Assembly: GCA_934716785.1 (NCBI GenBank) | Contig: CAKUYM010000007.1 | Coordinates: 1-43,029, forward strand | Source: an uncultured Bacteroides sp. | Lineage (GTDB): Bacteria; Bacteroidota; Bacteroidia; Bacteroidales; Bacteroidaceae | Direction: 5' to 3' | DNA length: 43,029 bases | In this document: one piece after another, positions 22,996-30,946 of the stretch | How positions within the stretch are numbered: position 1 is the first letter of the stretch | How the letters are laid out: each line of letters opens with the position of its first letter | Made by a program: the position numbers and the translations under genes | The notes under the pieces: generated by a model | Seen by the model: only the letters and a program-made list of their open reading frames with translations | Database searches by the model: none | What the model was told of the DNA's origin: nothing

Positions 22996-24195
22996 ATGGC
23001 AATAATTGTAAGAAACACGAATTACAACGGCGAGGTACTGGAACAGTTGCTGACGCTTGCCGCTACGAACAACGAGATTGTGGAAAAAGGGCTGATTATG
23101 GTGATTCCCGGTGTGGAAAAGAAAATCAGCCTTCCACGCCTGAAGACCAACAAGATGCTACAGAAACGCAAGGAGAACCCGGGCGTGGAGGATTCGAAGG
23201 GCAACTTTAACTACGATGAAAAGAGCCTTGACCCAGAGGACTTCATGGCCTTTACAGTATTTAACCCCCGCACGTTCGAGAACATCTGGCGCAAGTGGCA
23301 GCCGAAGGGCAACCTGGTGTTTGCGGAACTTCCGCCCGAAGCTCAGAACGCCCTACTTGCCGAACTGGCCAAACAGGTGCAGTTTGAACTGGGCTACCAC
23401 TATGTGAACGGTGAATATGGGGATGATGACGACCATCTGTTCAACGGCATCCTGACCCAAATGGCCAAGGACAGCGAGGTGATTGTGGTAGACAGCGCGG
23501 AATCGACCATGCTGGGCAGACTGAAGGCTCTGCGCATGAATATTCCCGAGGCTATTCGCGACAACCCGAACCTTCGCATCCTGATGAGCGTGAGAGACTT
23601 TGACAAGTATGACGACGAGCTGACCCAGCGCGAGAGTAAGAACGCGAGCGAAACCGACGTGAACGCAAGGCGCTACAAGGGCATTACCATCGAAACGCTG
23701 AGTGCCTTGCCTCATGATCTGTTAGTGTGCACGCTTTGTTCGCCCGATACCGATGGCAACCTGTTTGCGGCCGTGAACCTGCAGGACGATGAAGACGTGA
23801 TTCAGATTGACAAGATTTCGAACGCGAGCGAACTGTACTTCTTTAAGATGCTGATGAAGGCCGACACGAACATTGCCTTCGGTGAGGAAGTGGTGGTGCT
23901 GGACAAGCGCAGCAACCCCGTGTTCAAGGCGAGCGAGAAGAAGATTTCGGTGGATCCTGCCAGTGTGACTCTTGAGGCAACCGGCGGCAGTCAGGAAGTG
24001 ACCGTGACCGCCAGCGGTGAATATGAGATAGGCAGTGCCCCTGCCGGCTTTAAGGTGGAAGCGACGGATAACGGTGTGAAGATTTCGGCCGGCGCGAACG
24101 GCGGCGAGCAGAAGACCGGTACGCTGACCCTTACGCTCAATGCCGACCGTAGCAAGACGGCCAAAATTACCATCACCCAAAATCAGAAAGGATAA
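22996..24195 (+). CDS. Major capsid protein with C-terminal BACON/Ig-like domain
   Basis: Placed right after the protease/scaffold, this 399-residue protein is the likely major head protein: MAIIVRNTNYNGEVLEQLLT, KKISLPRLKTNKMLQKRKEN, FMAFTVFNPRTFENIWRKWQ, RILMSVRDFDKYDDELTQRE. The last 84 residues (about 316-399) form a separate beta-sandwich: ISVDPASVTLEATGGSQEVT near the start and KTAKITITQNQKG at the end, the pattern of BACON domains. Such domains on phage heads may bind mucin glycans and are exposed on the capsid surface. No intact receptor specificity can be read. Confidence 0.88.
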   Translation: MAIIVRNTNYNGEVLEQLLTLAATNNEIVEKGLIMVIPGVEKKISLPRLKTNKMLQKRKENPGVEDSKGNFNYDEKSLDPEDFMAFTVFNPRTFENIWRKWQPKGNLVFAELPPEAQNALLAELAKQVQFELGYHYVNGEYGDDDDHLFNGILTQMAKDSEVIVVDSAESTMLGRLKALRMNIPEAIRDNPNLRILMSVRDFDKYDDELTQRESKNASETDVNARRYKGITIETLSALPHDLLVCTLCSPDTDGNLFAAVNLQDDEDVIQIDKISNASELYFFKMLMKADTNIAFGEEVVVLDKRSNPVFKASEKKISVDPASVTLEATGGSQEVTVTASGEYEIGSAPAGFKVEATDNGVKISAGANGGEQKTGTLTLTLNADRSKTAKITITQNQKG

Positions 24196-24196
24196 G

Positions 24197-24661
24197 ATGG
24201 CAAAGTTGAAGTATCTGGTAATTCACTGTACGGCAACCCCGGAGGGGCGTGAAGTATCATCGGCGGACATCAGGAAATGGCATACCTCGCCAGTAAGCGA
24301 GGGCGGGCGGGGCTGGAAACAGGTGGGCTATACTGACCTGTTTCACCTGCAGGGTGGTGTGGAACGCTTGGTGGACAACAACGAGGATGCACAGGTGGAC
24401 CCTTGGGAAGTGACTAACGGTGTGAAGGGCTACAATGGTATAAGCCGCCATATTGTATATGCCGGAGGCGTGGAAAAAGACGGTAAAACCCCGAAAGATA
24501 CCCGCACCGGATGTCAGAAAAAAGCACTGGAGAAGTATGTGAAGGATTTTCACCGCAGATTCCCGGATGTTCGCATTGTGGGACACAACGAGCTGGCGGC
24601 GAAAGCCTGCCCCAGCTTTGATGTACAGAAATGGCTGAAAGAAATAGGTATTAATCAATAA
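24197..24661 (+). CDS. N-acetylmuramoyl-L-alanine amidase (endolysin)
   Basis: The ATG at 24197 (one base after the capsid stop) gives 154 residues; an upstream extension to 24140 lies inside the capsid gene. It is an Amidase_2/PGRP zinc enzyme: LVIHCTATPEGREVSSADIR carries the first zinc His, GISRHIVYAGG a further one, and VGHNELAAKACPSFDVQKW the last His/Cys pair. It cuts the bond between MurNAc and L-Ala in the host wall. There is no signal peptide, so release needs the holin-like product of the next gene. Confidence 0.92.
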   Translation: MAKLKYLVIHCTATPEGREVSSADIRKWHTSPVSEGGRGWKQVGYTDLFHLQGGVERLVDNNEDAQVDPWEVTNGVKGYNGISRHIVYAGGVEKDGKTPKDTRTGCQKKALEKYVKDFHRRFPDVRIVGHNELAAKACPSFDVQKWLKEIGINQ

Positions 24662-24676
24662 TAAAAGAAGCAATCA

Positions 24677-25066
24677 ATGAAACGAATTATGCTGTTTATG
24701 ATGCTGATGCTGGTGACAGTGTCGGCCGTGATGGCCCAAGTGGTAGATGTTCCGGCAACGGATTATGAAGCAATGATTAGCACCTTTGGCGGTTTTATCG
24801 GCGGTGTGGTGGTGCTTACCGAAGGCTTGAAGGGCTTGTTTCCGCAGATGAAAGGCTGGGTGACTCAGTTGATGAGCTGGTGTGTGGGCCTGGTGTGCGT
24901 GATGCTGCTGTGGTGGCTTGATGCCGGGTTTGTGAGTGATGTGAGATGGGACATTGCTTTACTTTATGGCTTTGGTGCCTCGCTTGTGGCTAACGGCGTG
25001 GCCGATACGGGGCTGGTGCAATGGGTTATCGGTCTGTTTCGCAAGAAGCGCGAGGAAGCTGAATAA
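24677..25066 (+). CDS. Holin-like membrane protein
   Basis: A 129-residue protein with an N-terminal signal or membrane helix (MKRIMLFMMLMLVTVSAVMA), then STFGGFIGGVVVLTEGLKGL, VTQLMSWCVGLVCVMLLWWL and IALLYGFGASLVANGVA as membrane segments, ending in a basic tail (FRKKREEAE). Its place between the amidase and spanin-like genes suggests a holin; if the first segment is cleaved, three helices remain. Confidence 0.8.
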   Translation: MKRIMLFMMLMLVTVSAVMAQVVDVPATDYEAMISTFGGFIGGVVVLTEGLKGLFPQMKGWVTQLMSWCVGLVCVMLLWWLDAGFVSDVRWDIALLYGFGASLVANGVADTGLVQWVIGLFRKKREEAE

Positions 25067-25094
25067 AAGGTTGACTGACTAAAAAACGGGTGGT

Positions 25095-25574
25095 ATGGAC
25101 TTGAGTGAGATCATGAACATCATTCTTAGCGGCGGCCTTGTAGGTACTGCGGCGGCCATCGGGTCACTGCGTGCCACGGTGAGGAAAGCGAAAGCGGAAG
25201 CGATGAAGGCCGAAGCCGACGCGGAGGGTGTGCGTGTGGACAACGCTGAACATGCCACTCGTATTTTGGTGAGCAACATTGTGGTACCTTTAAAAGAAGA
25301 ACTGAATGCAACGAGAAAAGACCTGCAGGCCAACAAGCGCGAGATGGCTCGCCTGCGCAAGGCTATTGACACAGCCAACAGTTGTAGGCATCATGATGAC
25401 TGCCCTGTGCTTGGCGGGCTGCGCAAGCAGCAGGAAGAGCACGACGGAAATAACGAGCCGGACGGAATCGGCAAGCGCCGGCAGCGCGAGCAAAAGCCGA
25501 CGGGCGGGGCTGACGGTGGTGGGGATACCGGCGAGTGCGGTGAAGCTGACGATAGCGACGGACAGCCTCCGTAA
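25095..25574 (+). CDS. i-spanin-like protein (N-terminal membrane helix plus coiled coil)
   Basis: The 159 residues have one N-terminal membrane segment (about 5-25; IMNIILSGGLVGTAAAIGSL). An Ala/Lys/Glu-rich coiled coil (about 27-95) is followed by a Gly/Asp-rich disordered tail (GGADGGGDTGECGEADDSDG). The layout is that of inner-membrane spanins such as Rz. The disordered tail is coded where a lipoprotein gene overlaps in another frame, so its composition probably reflects that gene. An HHDDC segment and several Cys lie near 97-103. Confidence 0.6.
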   Translation: MDLSEIMNIILSGGLVGTAAAIGSLRATVRKAKAEAMKAEADAEGVRVDNAEHATRILVSNIVVPLKEELNATRKDLQANKREMARLRKAIDTANSCRHHDDCPVLGGLRKQQEEHDGNNEPDGIGKRRQREQKPTGGADGGGDTGECGEADDSDGQPP

Positions 25575-25866
25575 GCTTCCTGAGGGTGCGGTGTATGGCG
25601 GCAAGAGCGGACAGGCCAACCTGACTGTAAGAAATGACGGTAGCGGTAACATTGTGGCTGAAGCCTCGTGTGACAGCCTGCAGCAGCTGGTGCTGTGGTA
25701 TGAAGAAGAGCTGACCCGCATCAGAAGCGAGACCAATAGTGAAACTCGGAATGACGTTCAAATGGAAGAGAAACGACCTCCGAACCGGATGGGGACGTTT
25801 ATCACAGGTGTATTGGCCGGCTTGATGGCCGGTGTGTTATTAACCATCAAAGTAAAGAGACAATGA
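25393..25866 (+). CDS. Spanin-like lipoprotein with C-terminal membrane helix, nested start (u-spanin type)
   Basis: This frame starts inside the previous gene and runs 292 bases past it. From the ATG at 25393 it reads MMTALCLAGCASSRKST, with LAGC as a clean lipobox; a TTG at 25366 would give a longer signal (18 residues before Cys). About 120 residues follow as a periplasmic domain (LTVVGIPASAVKLTIATDSL, then LWYEEELTRIRSETNSETRN). The C-terminus is a membrane helix (MGTFITGVLAGLMAGVLLTI). A lipid anchor in the outer membrane plus a helix in the inner one is the build of unimolecular spanins such as T1 gp11, which fuse the two membranes at lysis. The stop overlaps the tail tube start (ATGA). 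Confidence 0.65.
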   Translation: MMTALCLAGCASSRKSTTEITSRTESASAGSASKSRRAGLTVVGIPASAVKLTIATDSLRKLPEGAVYGGKSGQANLTVRNDGSGNIVAEASCDSLQQLVLWYEEELTRIRSETNSETRNDVQMEEKRPPNRMGTFITGVLAGLMAGVLLTIKVKRQ

Positions 25867-26345
25867 ACAAGAATTTTATTTATGGCATTGCGAGCGTGAA
25901 ATTTGGCGAGCAACTGATAGGTTACATTGAAAAAGGCAGCTGGGACTGGGGCGGACAGAAGCCGGAGAGCGTGGACATTGAAGCTGAACAGGTGCCGGAT
26001 GCCCCGGTACTGACACTGCTGCAAAAGAATGGCACGGTGAGCCCTACGTTTAACCTGATTCAGCTGGACTACAAGAACCTGAAGGCGGTGCTTGGCGGTA
26101 AGCTGAGCCCGAATGATGAGAGCCCGACCTCGTGGGAGGCTCCGGAGGATTTGATTCAGCTGTCGGGCAAGTGGGAAATCAAGTTTGTGAGCGGACAGAC
26201 TATGACGATACCCAACGGCGTGATTCTGGCCAATCTGGGCGGTAAGCTGACGCTGACGGAGGTGTCGAAGGTGGAATGCCAGTTGAAGATCAACAAACCA
26301 ACGGAAGGCGGTGCTCCGTATAAGATTGCCGATGCTGCGGGCTAA
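25863..26345 (+). CDS. Major tail tube-like protein
   Basis: A 160-residue beta-rich protein (MNKNFIYGIASVKFGEQLIG) with GSWDWGGQKPESVDIEAEQ, TFNLIQLDYKNLKAVLGGKL, WEIKFVSGQTMTIPNGVI and LTEVSKVECQLKINKPTEG. This is the typical pattern of tail tube subunits (Hcp/gpV-like fold). It is followed by the frameshifted chaperone genes and the tape measure, as in siphoviruses. Confidence 0.75.
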   Translation: MNKNFIYGIASVKFGEQLIGYIEKGSWDWGGQKPESVDIEAEQVPDAPVLTLLQKNGTVSPTFNLIQLDYKNLKAVLGGKLSPNDESPTSWEAPEDLIQLSGKWEIKFVSGQTMTIPNGVILANLGGKLTLTEVSKVECQLKINKPTEGGAPYKIADAAG

Positions 26346-26357
26346 AATTGAGCGGAA

Positions 26358-26846
26358 ATGGACAACCGATTGGACCAACTGATAGAAATGGAGTGTGCGG
26401 ACGCACTGCTGGACAGCGGCGTGTCCGTTCCTCTTAAAAGGTGGAAACTGCCTTGGCTGAAACGCCCGCTGGAGGTACGCGTGACGATGAAGCGTCCGAG
26501 ACTGCGCGGGCAGATTCAGCTGGCGAGGGAATACCTGAGGATGGGTGTTGAGCCCGGGTGGAAGGCTAAAGACAAGACCGAGGAGCTGGCCTTTGTGGCG
26601 GAACATGGTAAGGCGGTGAGCCGAATGCTGGCTTATACGGTATGCGGGGGCTATGTGTCGCGGCATGTGGGTATCGGTGTGACGGCGTGGGTGCTGCGGA
26701 ACTTCGTGGAGTGGCGCTATTTGACGGCCATGTTCCAGACATTTGAACGCTTGATGGGCACGAAGGATTTTATGCGTATTATCAGCTCGGCGGCTCGGGC
26801 GAACCCGATGAGTCCGAGACTGAGCCAGAGAATGATGGGGAGTTAG
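26358..26846 (+). CDS. Tail assembly chaperone, short form (gpG-like of lambda order)
   Basis: A 162-residue basic, helical protein (MDNRLDQLIEMECADALLDS) with WLKRPLEVRVTMKRPRLRGQ, KTEELAFVAEHGKAVSRMLA and GVTAWVLRNFVEWRYLTAMF, between tail tube and tape measure genes. A second frame, open from 26747 to 27091, allows a -1 frameshift that makes a longer form (about 244 residues), in the way of lambda gpG/gpGT. The short form ends at TAG 26844-26846 right after the probable slip site. Confidence 0.78.
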   Translation: MDNRLDQLIEMECADALLDSGVSVPLKRWKLPWLKRPLEVRVTMKRPRLRGQIQLAREYLRMGVEPGWKAKDKTEELAFVAEHGKAVSRMLAYTVCGGYVSRHVGIGVTAWVLRNFVEWRYLTAMFQTFERLMGTKDFMRIISSAARANPMSPRLSQRMMGS

Positions 26847-27091
26847 GAACCCGGTATGAGGGTTCACATAGCCCTTTCGGCTTCGTGTGGCAGATAGCGA
26901 GTGCGACTGGCTGGAGTGTGGACTACATTCTGGACGGAGTGAACTGGCAGACGCTGATACTGATGCTGAGCGACGCTCCGCGGTATGTGCGGCAGAAGGG
27001 CGGCAGCGGTAAGTGTGACAGCCACCCGGAGCGCAGCGCTGCGGATGAAGCGAACGATATAGTAGGATTTTTTCAAAGCAAACTGGAATGA
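26747..27091 (+). CDS. Tail assembly chaperone extension (gpT-like), reached by -1 frameshift
   Basis: This frame lies -1 to the short chaperone and is open from 26747 to the TGA at 27089-27091. The part past the slip site includes PFGFVWQIASATGWSVDYIL, DGVNWQTLILMLSDAPRYV and ADEANDIVGFFQSKLE. GW(T/S)-like starts with a following helix pair are common in such extensions. There is no good separate start (only a GTG at 26885), so it is probably expressed as the longer fusion. Its stop overlaps the tape measure start. Confidence 0.75.
   Translation, partial: TLDGHEGFYAYYQLGGSGEPDESETEPENDGELGTRYEGSHSPFGFVWQIASATGWSVDYILDGVNWQTLILMLSDAPRYVRQKGGSGKCDSHPERSAADEANDIVGFFQSKLE
26837..26865 (+). other. 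Probable programmed -1 frameshift signal
   Basis: In frame the codons read ATG GGG AGT TAG. The string G GGG AGT (26837-26843) lets the GGG-decoding tRNA slip back one base and pair again with GGG. Directly after the TAG stands a hairpin, GAACCC (26847-26852), loop GGTATGA, GGGTTC (26860-26865). TTTTATG at 26768-26774 is a weaker alternative slip site. Confidence 0.55.
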
Positions 27092-30000
27092 GTAAACCTG
27101 TAGAAGTTGAATTTTTGATGAAGGACAAACTTACGCCCGGCATGAACAAGGCCGAGCGTGAGGCCTTGGAACTGCGTAATACCGTCAGACTGCTGGAGGC
27201 TGAACTGGAGAGGCTGCGCCTTGCCGGAGAAACAGCTGCACCCAATCTGGACCAGAGTGCCAATATCGCGCAAATCCATGTACTGGAGAAGCAGCTTGAT
27301 GAATTGCGGAGCCAGTTGAAGTTCCTGCATGAGGAATCAGAATCTGTACAGGTCACCCCTGCAGATGTACCCAATGCACAGCGGCAGTTCAACGGGCTTC
27401 ACAACAGCATCCAGCAGATTGCGCGTGAAATGCCCTCTTTGGCTATGGGGCCGCAGATGTTCTTTCTGGCCATTTCCAACAACCTGCCGATATTTACGGA
27501 CGAACTTGCTCGTGCAAGGAAAGAATACGATGAGCTGCAGAAGTCCGGTAAAAAAGGCACACCGGTATGGAAGCAGGTTCTGTCCTCACTTTTTTCCTGG
27601 CAGACGGCCATGACCACCGGCATCATGCTGCTGGTGATGTACGGTAATGAAATCCGTGATTGGACGAAGAGTCTGTTCAGCGCCAAGAAAGGCGTGGATG
27701 AATTCAACATCTCGCTGAAGGAAATGACCGAGATAGAGAAGGACGGCCGTGCCCAGATGGTGCGTACCCGCTTCGAACTGAAATCGGTCATCGATGAGAT
27801 AAAGAACTTCACCGGAAGCAAGGAACAGGAAAAGGCGAAGGTAGAGGAACTGAACCGCAAGTACGGGGAATCTTTCGGGTATTATAAAACACTTTCCGAA
27901 TGGTATGATACCCTTATCCAAAAGAGCGAGGACTATGTACAGGTTCTTCTGCACCAGGCCAATGTCCAGAACCTTGTAAAAAAGGCTGCAGAAGCCGATG
28001 AAGAGGTGAATAAGATCAAGGCGCAGAAACCGGAAGAGGCGGAAAGCGCCATGGGCTTTTTCGGGAAATGGGGACAATATATCATGCAGTCAAGTATGGC
28101 AGAATCCGGGCAGTTCTATGACGCACAGGCTGCTATCAAGAAACATGATCAGGAAGCTTATGACATACTGTTGAAAAATGCAGAAGACAAACGTGACGGC
28201 TATTTGAAAAAAGCTGAGGAAGAGGTAAAGAAAGCAGCAGAAGCAGCTAAGAAAGGAAATATCGGTGGATATATCCCGGAGACAGACCCAAAATCAGAAA
28301 CCAAACAACGGCTGGCAACAGAACGCAGACTAGCGAAGGAGCTTGCCGCCCTGCAGAATGAAAACCGGAAGGAAGAGATAGATCGCATGCAAGCCGGTAC
28401 CGAAAAGAAACTGGCACAAATCGAATATGACTATAACGTGCGGAAAGAAGAAATAAACCGGCAGGAAGCCGACTGGAAGCGTGAGAACAAGGATGCCGGC
28501 ATTTCCACCGGTGGGAACGGATTGACCCCGGAACAGACGGATGCCCTTGTTGGAGCACGTGATTCAAACAACAAGAACCGTGGTGCAGCCATTGCGGCCA
28601 CCTTCGAGGAAGAAGCCGAAGCCATGCGTGATTACTTGTCGGAATATGGCAGCTACGAGGAAAAGAAACTGGCCATTACGCAGGAGTATGAAAAACGTAT
28701 TGCGGCAGCCACCACAGAAGGCGGGAAGAAAATACTTCAAGAAGAATTGAAAAAAAAGATGGCAGATCTGGATATGGAGGAACTGAAGAAAGGTTTGGAC
28801 TGGGAAGCCGTCTTCGGGGACCTTGACAAAGTATCTACAGAAAGCCTGCAGTCCCTCCGTACCCGTCTGAAGGAATATATCGATACACAAAAGGATCTGC
28901 AGCCGGACAGTCTGAAAGACCTGGTACGTGCGATAGATTCCATTGACAAGAAACTGAACGAACGCAATCCATTTACAGCGTTGAAAACATCAATAATCCA
29001 GTTGAAAGCCACAACCCTGTCGGTCAAGGAAGCGCAGGAGGCATATAATAATGCTGTAAGGGAAGGAACAGAAGCCGAGCAACAGAATGCCAAGGCTACG
29101 CTTGATGCCGCCCGAAACGCAAAGCAGAAGGCTTTGGCCGAGGCCACCGACTCCCTGCATAACAGTGTGGGCCAGGTGAAGGAATACGTTGGCGCTGCGG
29201 AAGACTTGCTTGGGCTGGTGGAACAGTTCGGCATCGATCCCCCCGAATGGATGGGCGAATGGCTGGAGGGTATGGGGCAGACGCTGGACGGGCTGGAAAG
29301 CATAGATCTGACGCGGCCTATGAGCATTTTGACCGGCGGTATCAAGGCTCTGGGTGGTGCGGTAAAGCAGGTGTTCAGTTTGGGCGGTATCATTAACTGG
29401 AACGGCAGCAATGCCAAAAAGGTGCAGGCTACCATGGAGCGGCTGACCAAACGGAACGAGCTGCTGCAGGCCTCGATTGAGGACCTGACCGACAGCATCA
29501 AACAGAGCAAGGGAACAAAGAGCGTAGCCGCTTACCGCGACGCGTACAAGATGCAGCAGGAAACGAACTTGAATTACCGGCAGATGGCGATGGCGCAGGC
29601 GGGTTACCACGGGAAACGCCACAGCTGGAACTACTACTGGAGCGGCTTCAGCCAGGCGCAGATAGACAAACTGAGCGGACAGATAGGCCGCCAGTGGGAC
29701 GGGAACCTGTGGAGCCTGAGCCCGGAGGAGATGAAGGCGCTGCGTAGCAACGTGGACATGTGGACGCAGATACAGAATACCGGCAAGGGCGGTTACGGCG
29801 GGCGACTGACCGAGAAGTTGGATGACTACATAGCGCAGGCCGGCAAGCTGGAGGAACTGACCGAACAACTGTATGAAGGACTGACGGGCATTTCGTTTGA
29901 CGGGATGTACAGCAGCTTTATCGACAACCTGATGAACATGAAGTACGGTGCCAAGGATGCGGCGGAGGACATATCGGAGTACTTTATGCGGGCGATGCTG

Positions 30001-30459
30001 AGCAACAAAATAGGTGAGATGTACAGCGAAAAGCTGAAAGGCTGGTGGGAGAAGTTCGGCAAGGCCATGGAGGACAACGAACTGACGGAGGCGGAACGGA
30101 ATGCGCTGACGGAAGAGTACATGCAATATGTGGATGAAGCCCTTGCGCTGCGTAACAACCTGGCTGCCGCTACGGGCTACGACAAGACCGAAGCCGGCGG
30201 CGTCAGCCAAACAGCGAAAGCGGGCGGCTTTACGGCCATGACGCAGGACCAGGGCACGAAGCTGGAGGGCATGTTCACCAGCGGGCTGCAGCACTGGAGC
30301 AGCATGGACGACCGGCTGGAAAGCGTGGTGGAGAAGATGGACACGGCGGAAGGGCACCTGGCACGGATAGCCGAGAACACCGGTGTGAGCGCCGGACACC
30401 TGGGCGAACTGAAGGAAGTGATAAAGAAAATGATACGTGACGGACTAAAAGTGAAGTGA
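27088..30459 (+). CDS. Tape measure protein
   Basis: At 1123 residues this is the longest helical protein in the tail module. It starts with a coiled coil (MNKAEREALELRNTVRLLEA). A hydrophobic segment lies at about 170-190 (TAMTTGIMLLVMYGNEIRDW). Long charged helices follow (VKKAAEAAKKGN; NRKEEIDRMQAGTEKKLAQI), then a Gly-rich part with LVEQFGIDPPEWMGEWLEGM and a closing helix HLGELKEVIKKMIRDGLKVK. Tape measures set tail length, about 0.15 nm per residue, which gives roughly 170 nm here (family rule, not measured). Confidence 0.9.
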   Translation: MSKPVEVEFLMKDKLTPGMNKAEREALELRNTVRLLEAELERLRLAGETAAPNLDQSANIAQIHVLEKQLDELRSQLKFLHEESESVQVTPADVPNAQRQFNGLHNSIQQIAREMPSLAMGPQMFFLAISNNLPIFTDELARARKEYDELQKSGKKGTPVWKQVLSSLFSWQTAMTTGIMLLVMYGNEIRDWTKSLFSAKKGVDEFNISLKEMTEIEKDGRAQMVRTRFELKSVIDEIKNFTGSKEQEKAKVEELNRKYGESFGYYKTLSEWYDTLIQKSEDYVQVLLHQANVQNLVKKAAEADEEVNKIKAQKPEEAESAMGFFGKWGQYIMQSSMAESGQFYDAQAAIKKHDQEAYDILLKNAEDKRDGYLKKAEEEVKKAAEAAKKGNIGGYIPETDPKSETKQRLATERRLAKELAALQNENRKEEIDRMQAGTEKKLAQIEYDYNVRKEEINRQEADWKRENKDAGISTGGNGLTPEQTDALVGARDSNNKNRGAAIAATFEEEAEAMRDYLSEYGSYEEKKLAITQEYEKRIAAATTEGGKKILQEELKKKMADLDMEELKKGLDWEAVFGDLDKVSTESLQSLRTRLKEYIDTQKDLQPDSLKDLVRAIDSIDKKLNERNPFTALKTSIIQLKATTLSVKEAQEAYNNAVREGTEAEQQNAKATLDAARNAKQKALAEATDSLHNSVGQVKEYVGAAEDLLGLVEQFGIDPPEWMGEWLEGMGQTLDGLESIDLTRPMSILTGGIKALGGAVKQVFSLGGIINWNGSNAKKVQATMERLTKRNELLQASIEDLTDSIKQSKGTKSVAAYRDAYKMQQETNLNYRQMAMAQAGYHGKRHSWNYYWSGFSQAQIDKLSGQIGRQWDGNLWSLSPEEMKALRSNVDMWTQIQNTGKGGYGGRLTEKLDDYIAQAGKLEELTEQLYEGLTGISFDGMYSSFIDNLMNMKYGAKDAAEDISEYFMRAMLSNKIGEMYSEKLKGWWEKFGKAMEDNELTEAERNALTEEYMQYVDEALALRNNLAAATGYDKTEAGGVSQTAKAGGFTAMTQDQGTKLEGMFTSGLQHWSSMDDRLESVVEKMDTAEGHLARIAENTGVSAGHLGELKEVIKKMIRDGLKVK

Positions 30460-30460
30460 T

Positions 30461-30925
30461 ATGGCTGATATATTGAGCGGACTGGTGCTGGTGAACGGCA
30501 CGGACATCTGGACGGAATACGGTGTGTTTCTGGTGGAAGACCGGCGCGGCGGCATGGAGAACCTGACGGCCATCCTGACCCCGAGCAGGGCAAAGAAGGA
30601 TACGGCCGTGGACATACGGGAGGAGCACGGGGAGAAATACAGCGCCGTGCTGACCCCACGGAATGAGGCGCGGGACGTGACACTGCACTTTGCCCTGTAC
30701 AACAAGACCCGGACAGGCTGGATGAAGCGGTACTTTGCATTTGTGAATTTTCTGAAACAAGGAAAGGACGGCTGGCTGGAGATCCGTTTCCCCCAGCTGG
30801 ACCTGCAGCTGAGGGTGAAGTATGCCGACTGCACGAAGTTTACCCCGCTGACCTATCTGTGGACGGAAGGCGTGCATGCGGGAAAGTTCCGGGTGAAGTT
30901 CAGGGAACCGAAACCTATTATATAA
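30461..30925 (+). CDS. Distal tail protein-like
   Basis: A 154-residue beta-rich protein (MADILSGLVLVNGTDIWTEY) with GVFLVEDRRGGMENLTAILT, EKYSAVLTPRNEARDVTLHF and WMKRYFAFVNFLKQGKDGWL. It starts one base after the tape measure stop and precedes the tail hub gene, the usual place of Dit. The sequence pattern fits a small ring-forming baseplate protein, but no exact family is named. Confidence 0.65.
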   Translation: MADILSGLVLVNGTDIWTEYGVFLVEDRRGGMENLTAILTPSRAKKDTAVDIREEHGEKYSAVLTPRNEARDVTLHFALYNKTRTGWMKRYFAFVNFLKQGKDGWLEIRFPQLDLQLRVKYADCTKFTPLTYLWTEGVHAGKFRVKFREPKPII

Positions 30926-30946
30926 CCATTAAAACGCTATTGGAAT

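Noticed and set aside
26885..27091. Independent 68-codon gene
   Set aside because: Only a GTG start in mid-frame; the frame is open back to 26747 and fits a -1 frameshift extension of the chaperone.
25758..27392. 544-codon open frame on the minus strand
   Set aside because: It runs across five plus-strand tail and lysis genes with good overlaps and family fits; composition is Arg/His/Ser-rich like other shadows.
28990..30399. 469-codon open frame on the minus strand
   Set aside because: Antisense to the tape measure gene; no start context or family pattern.
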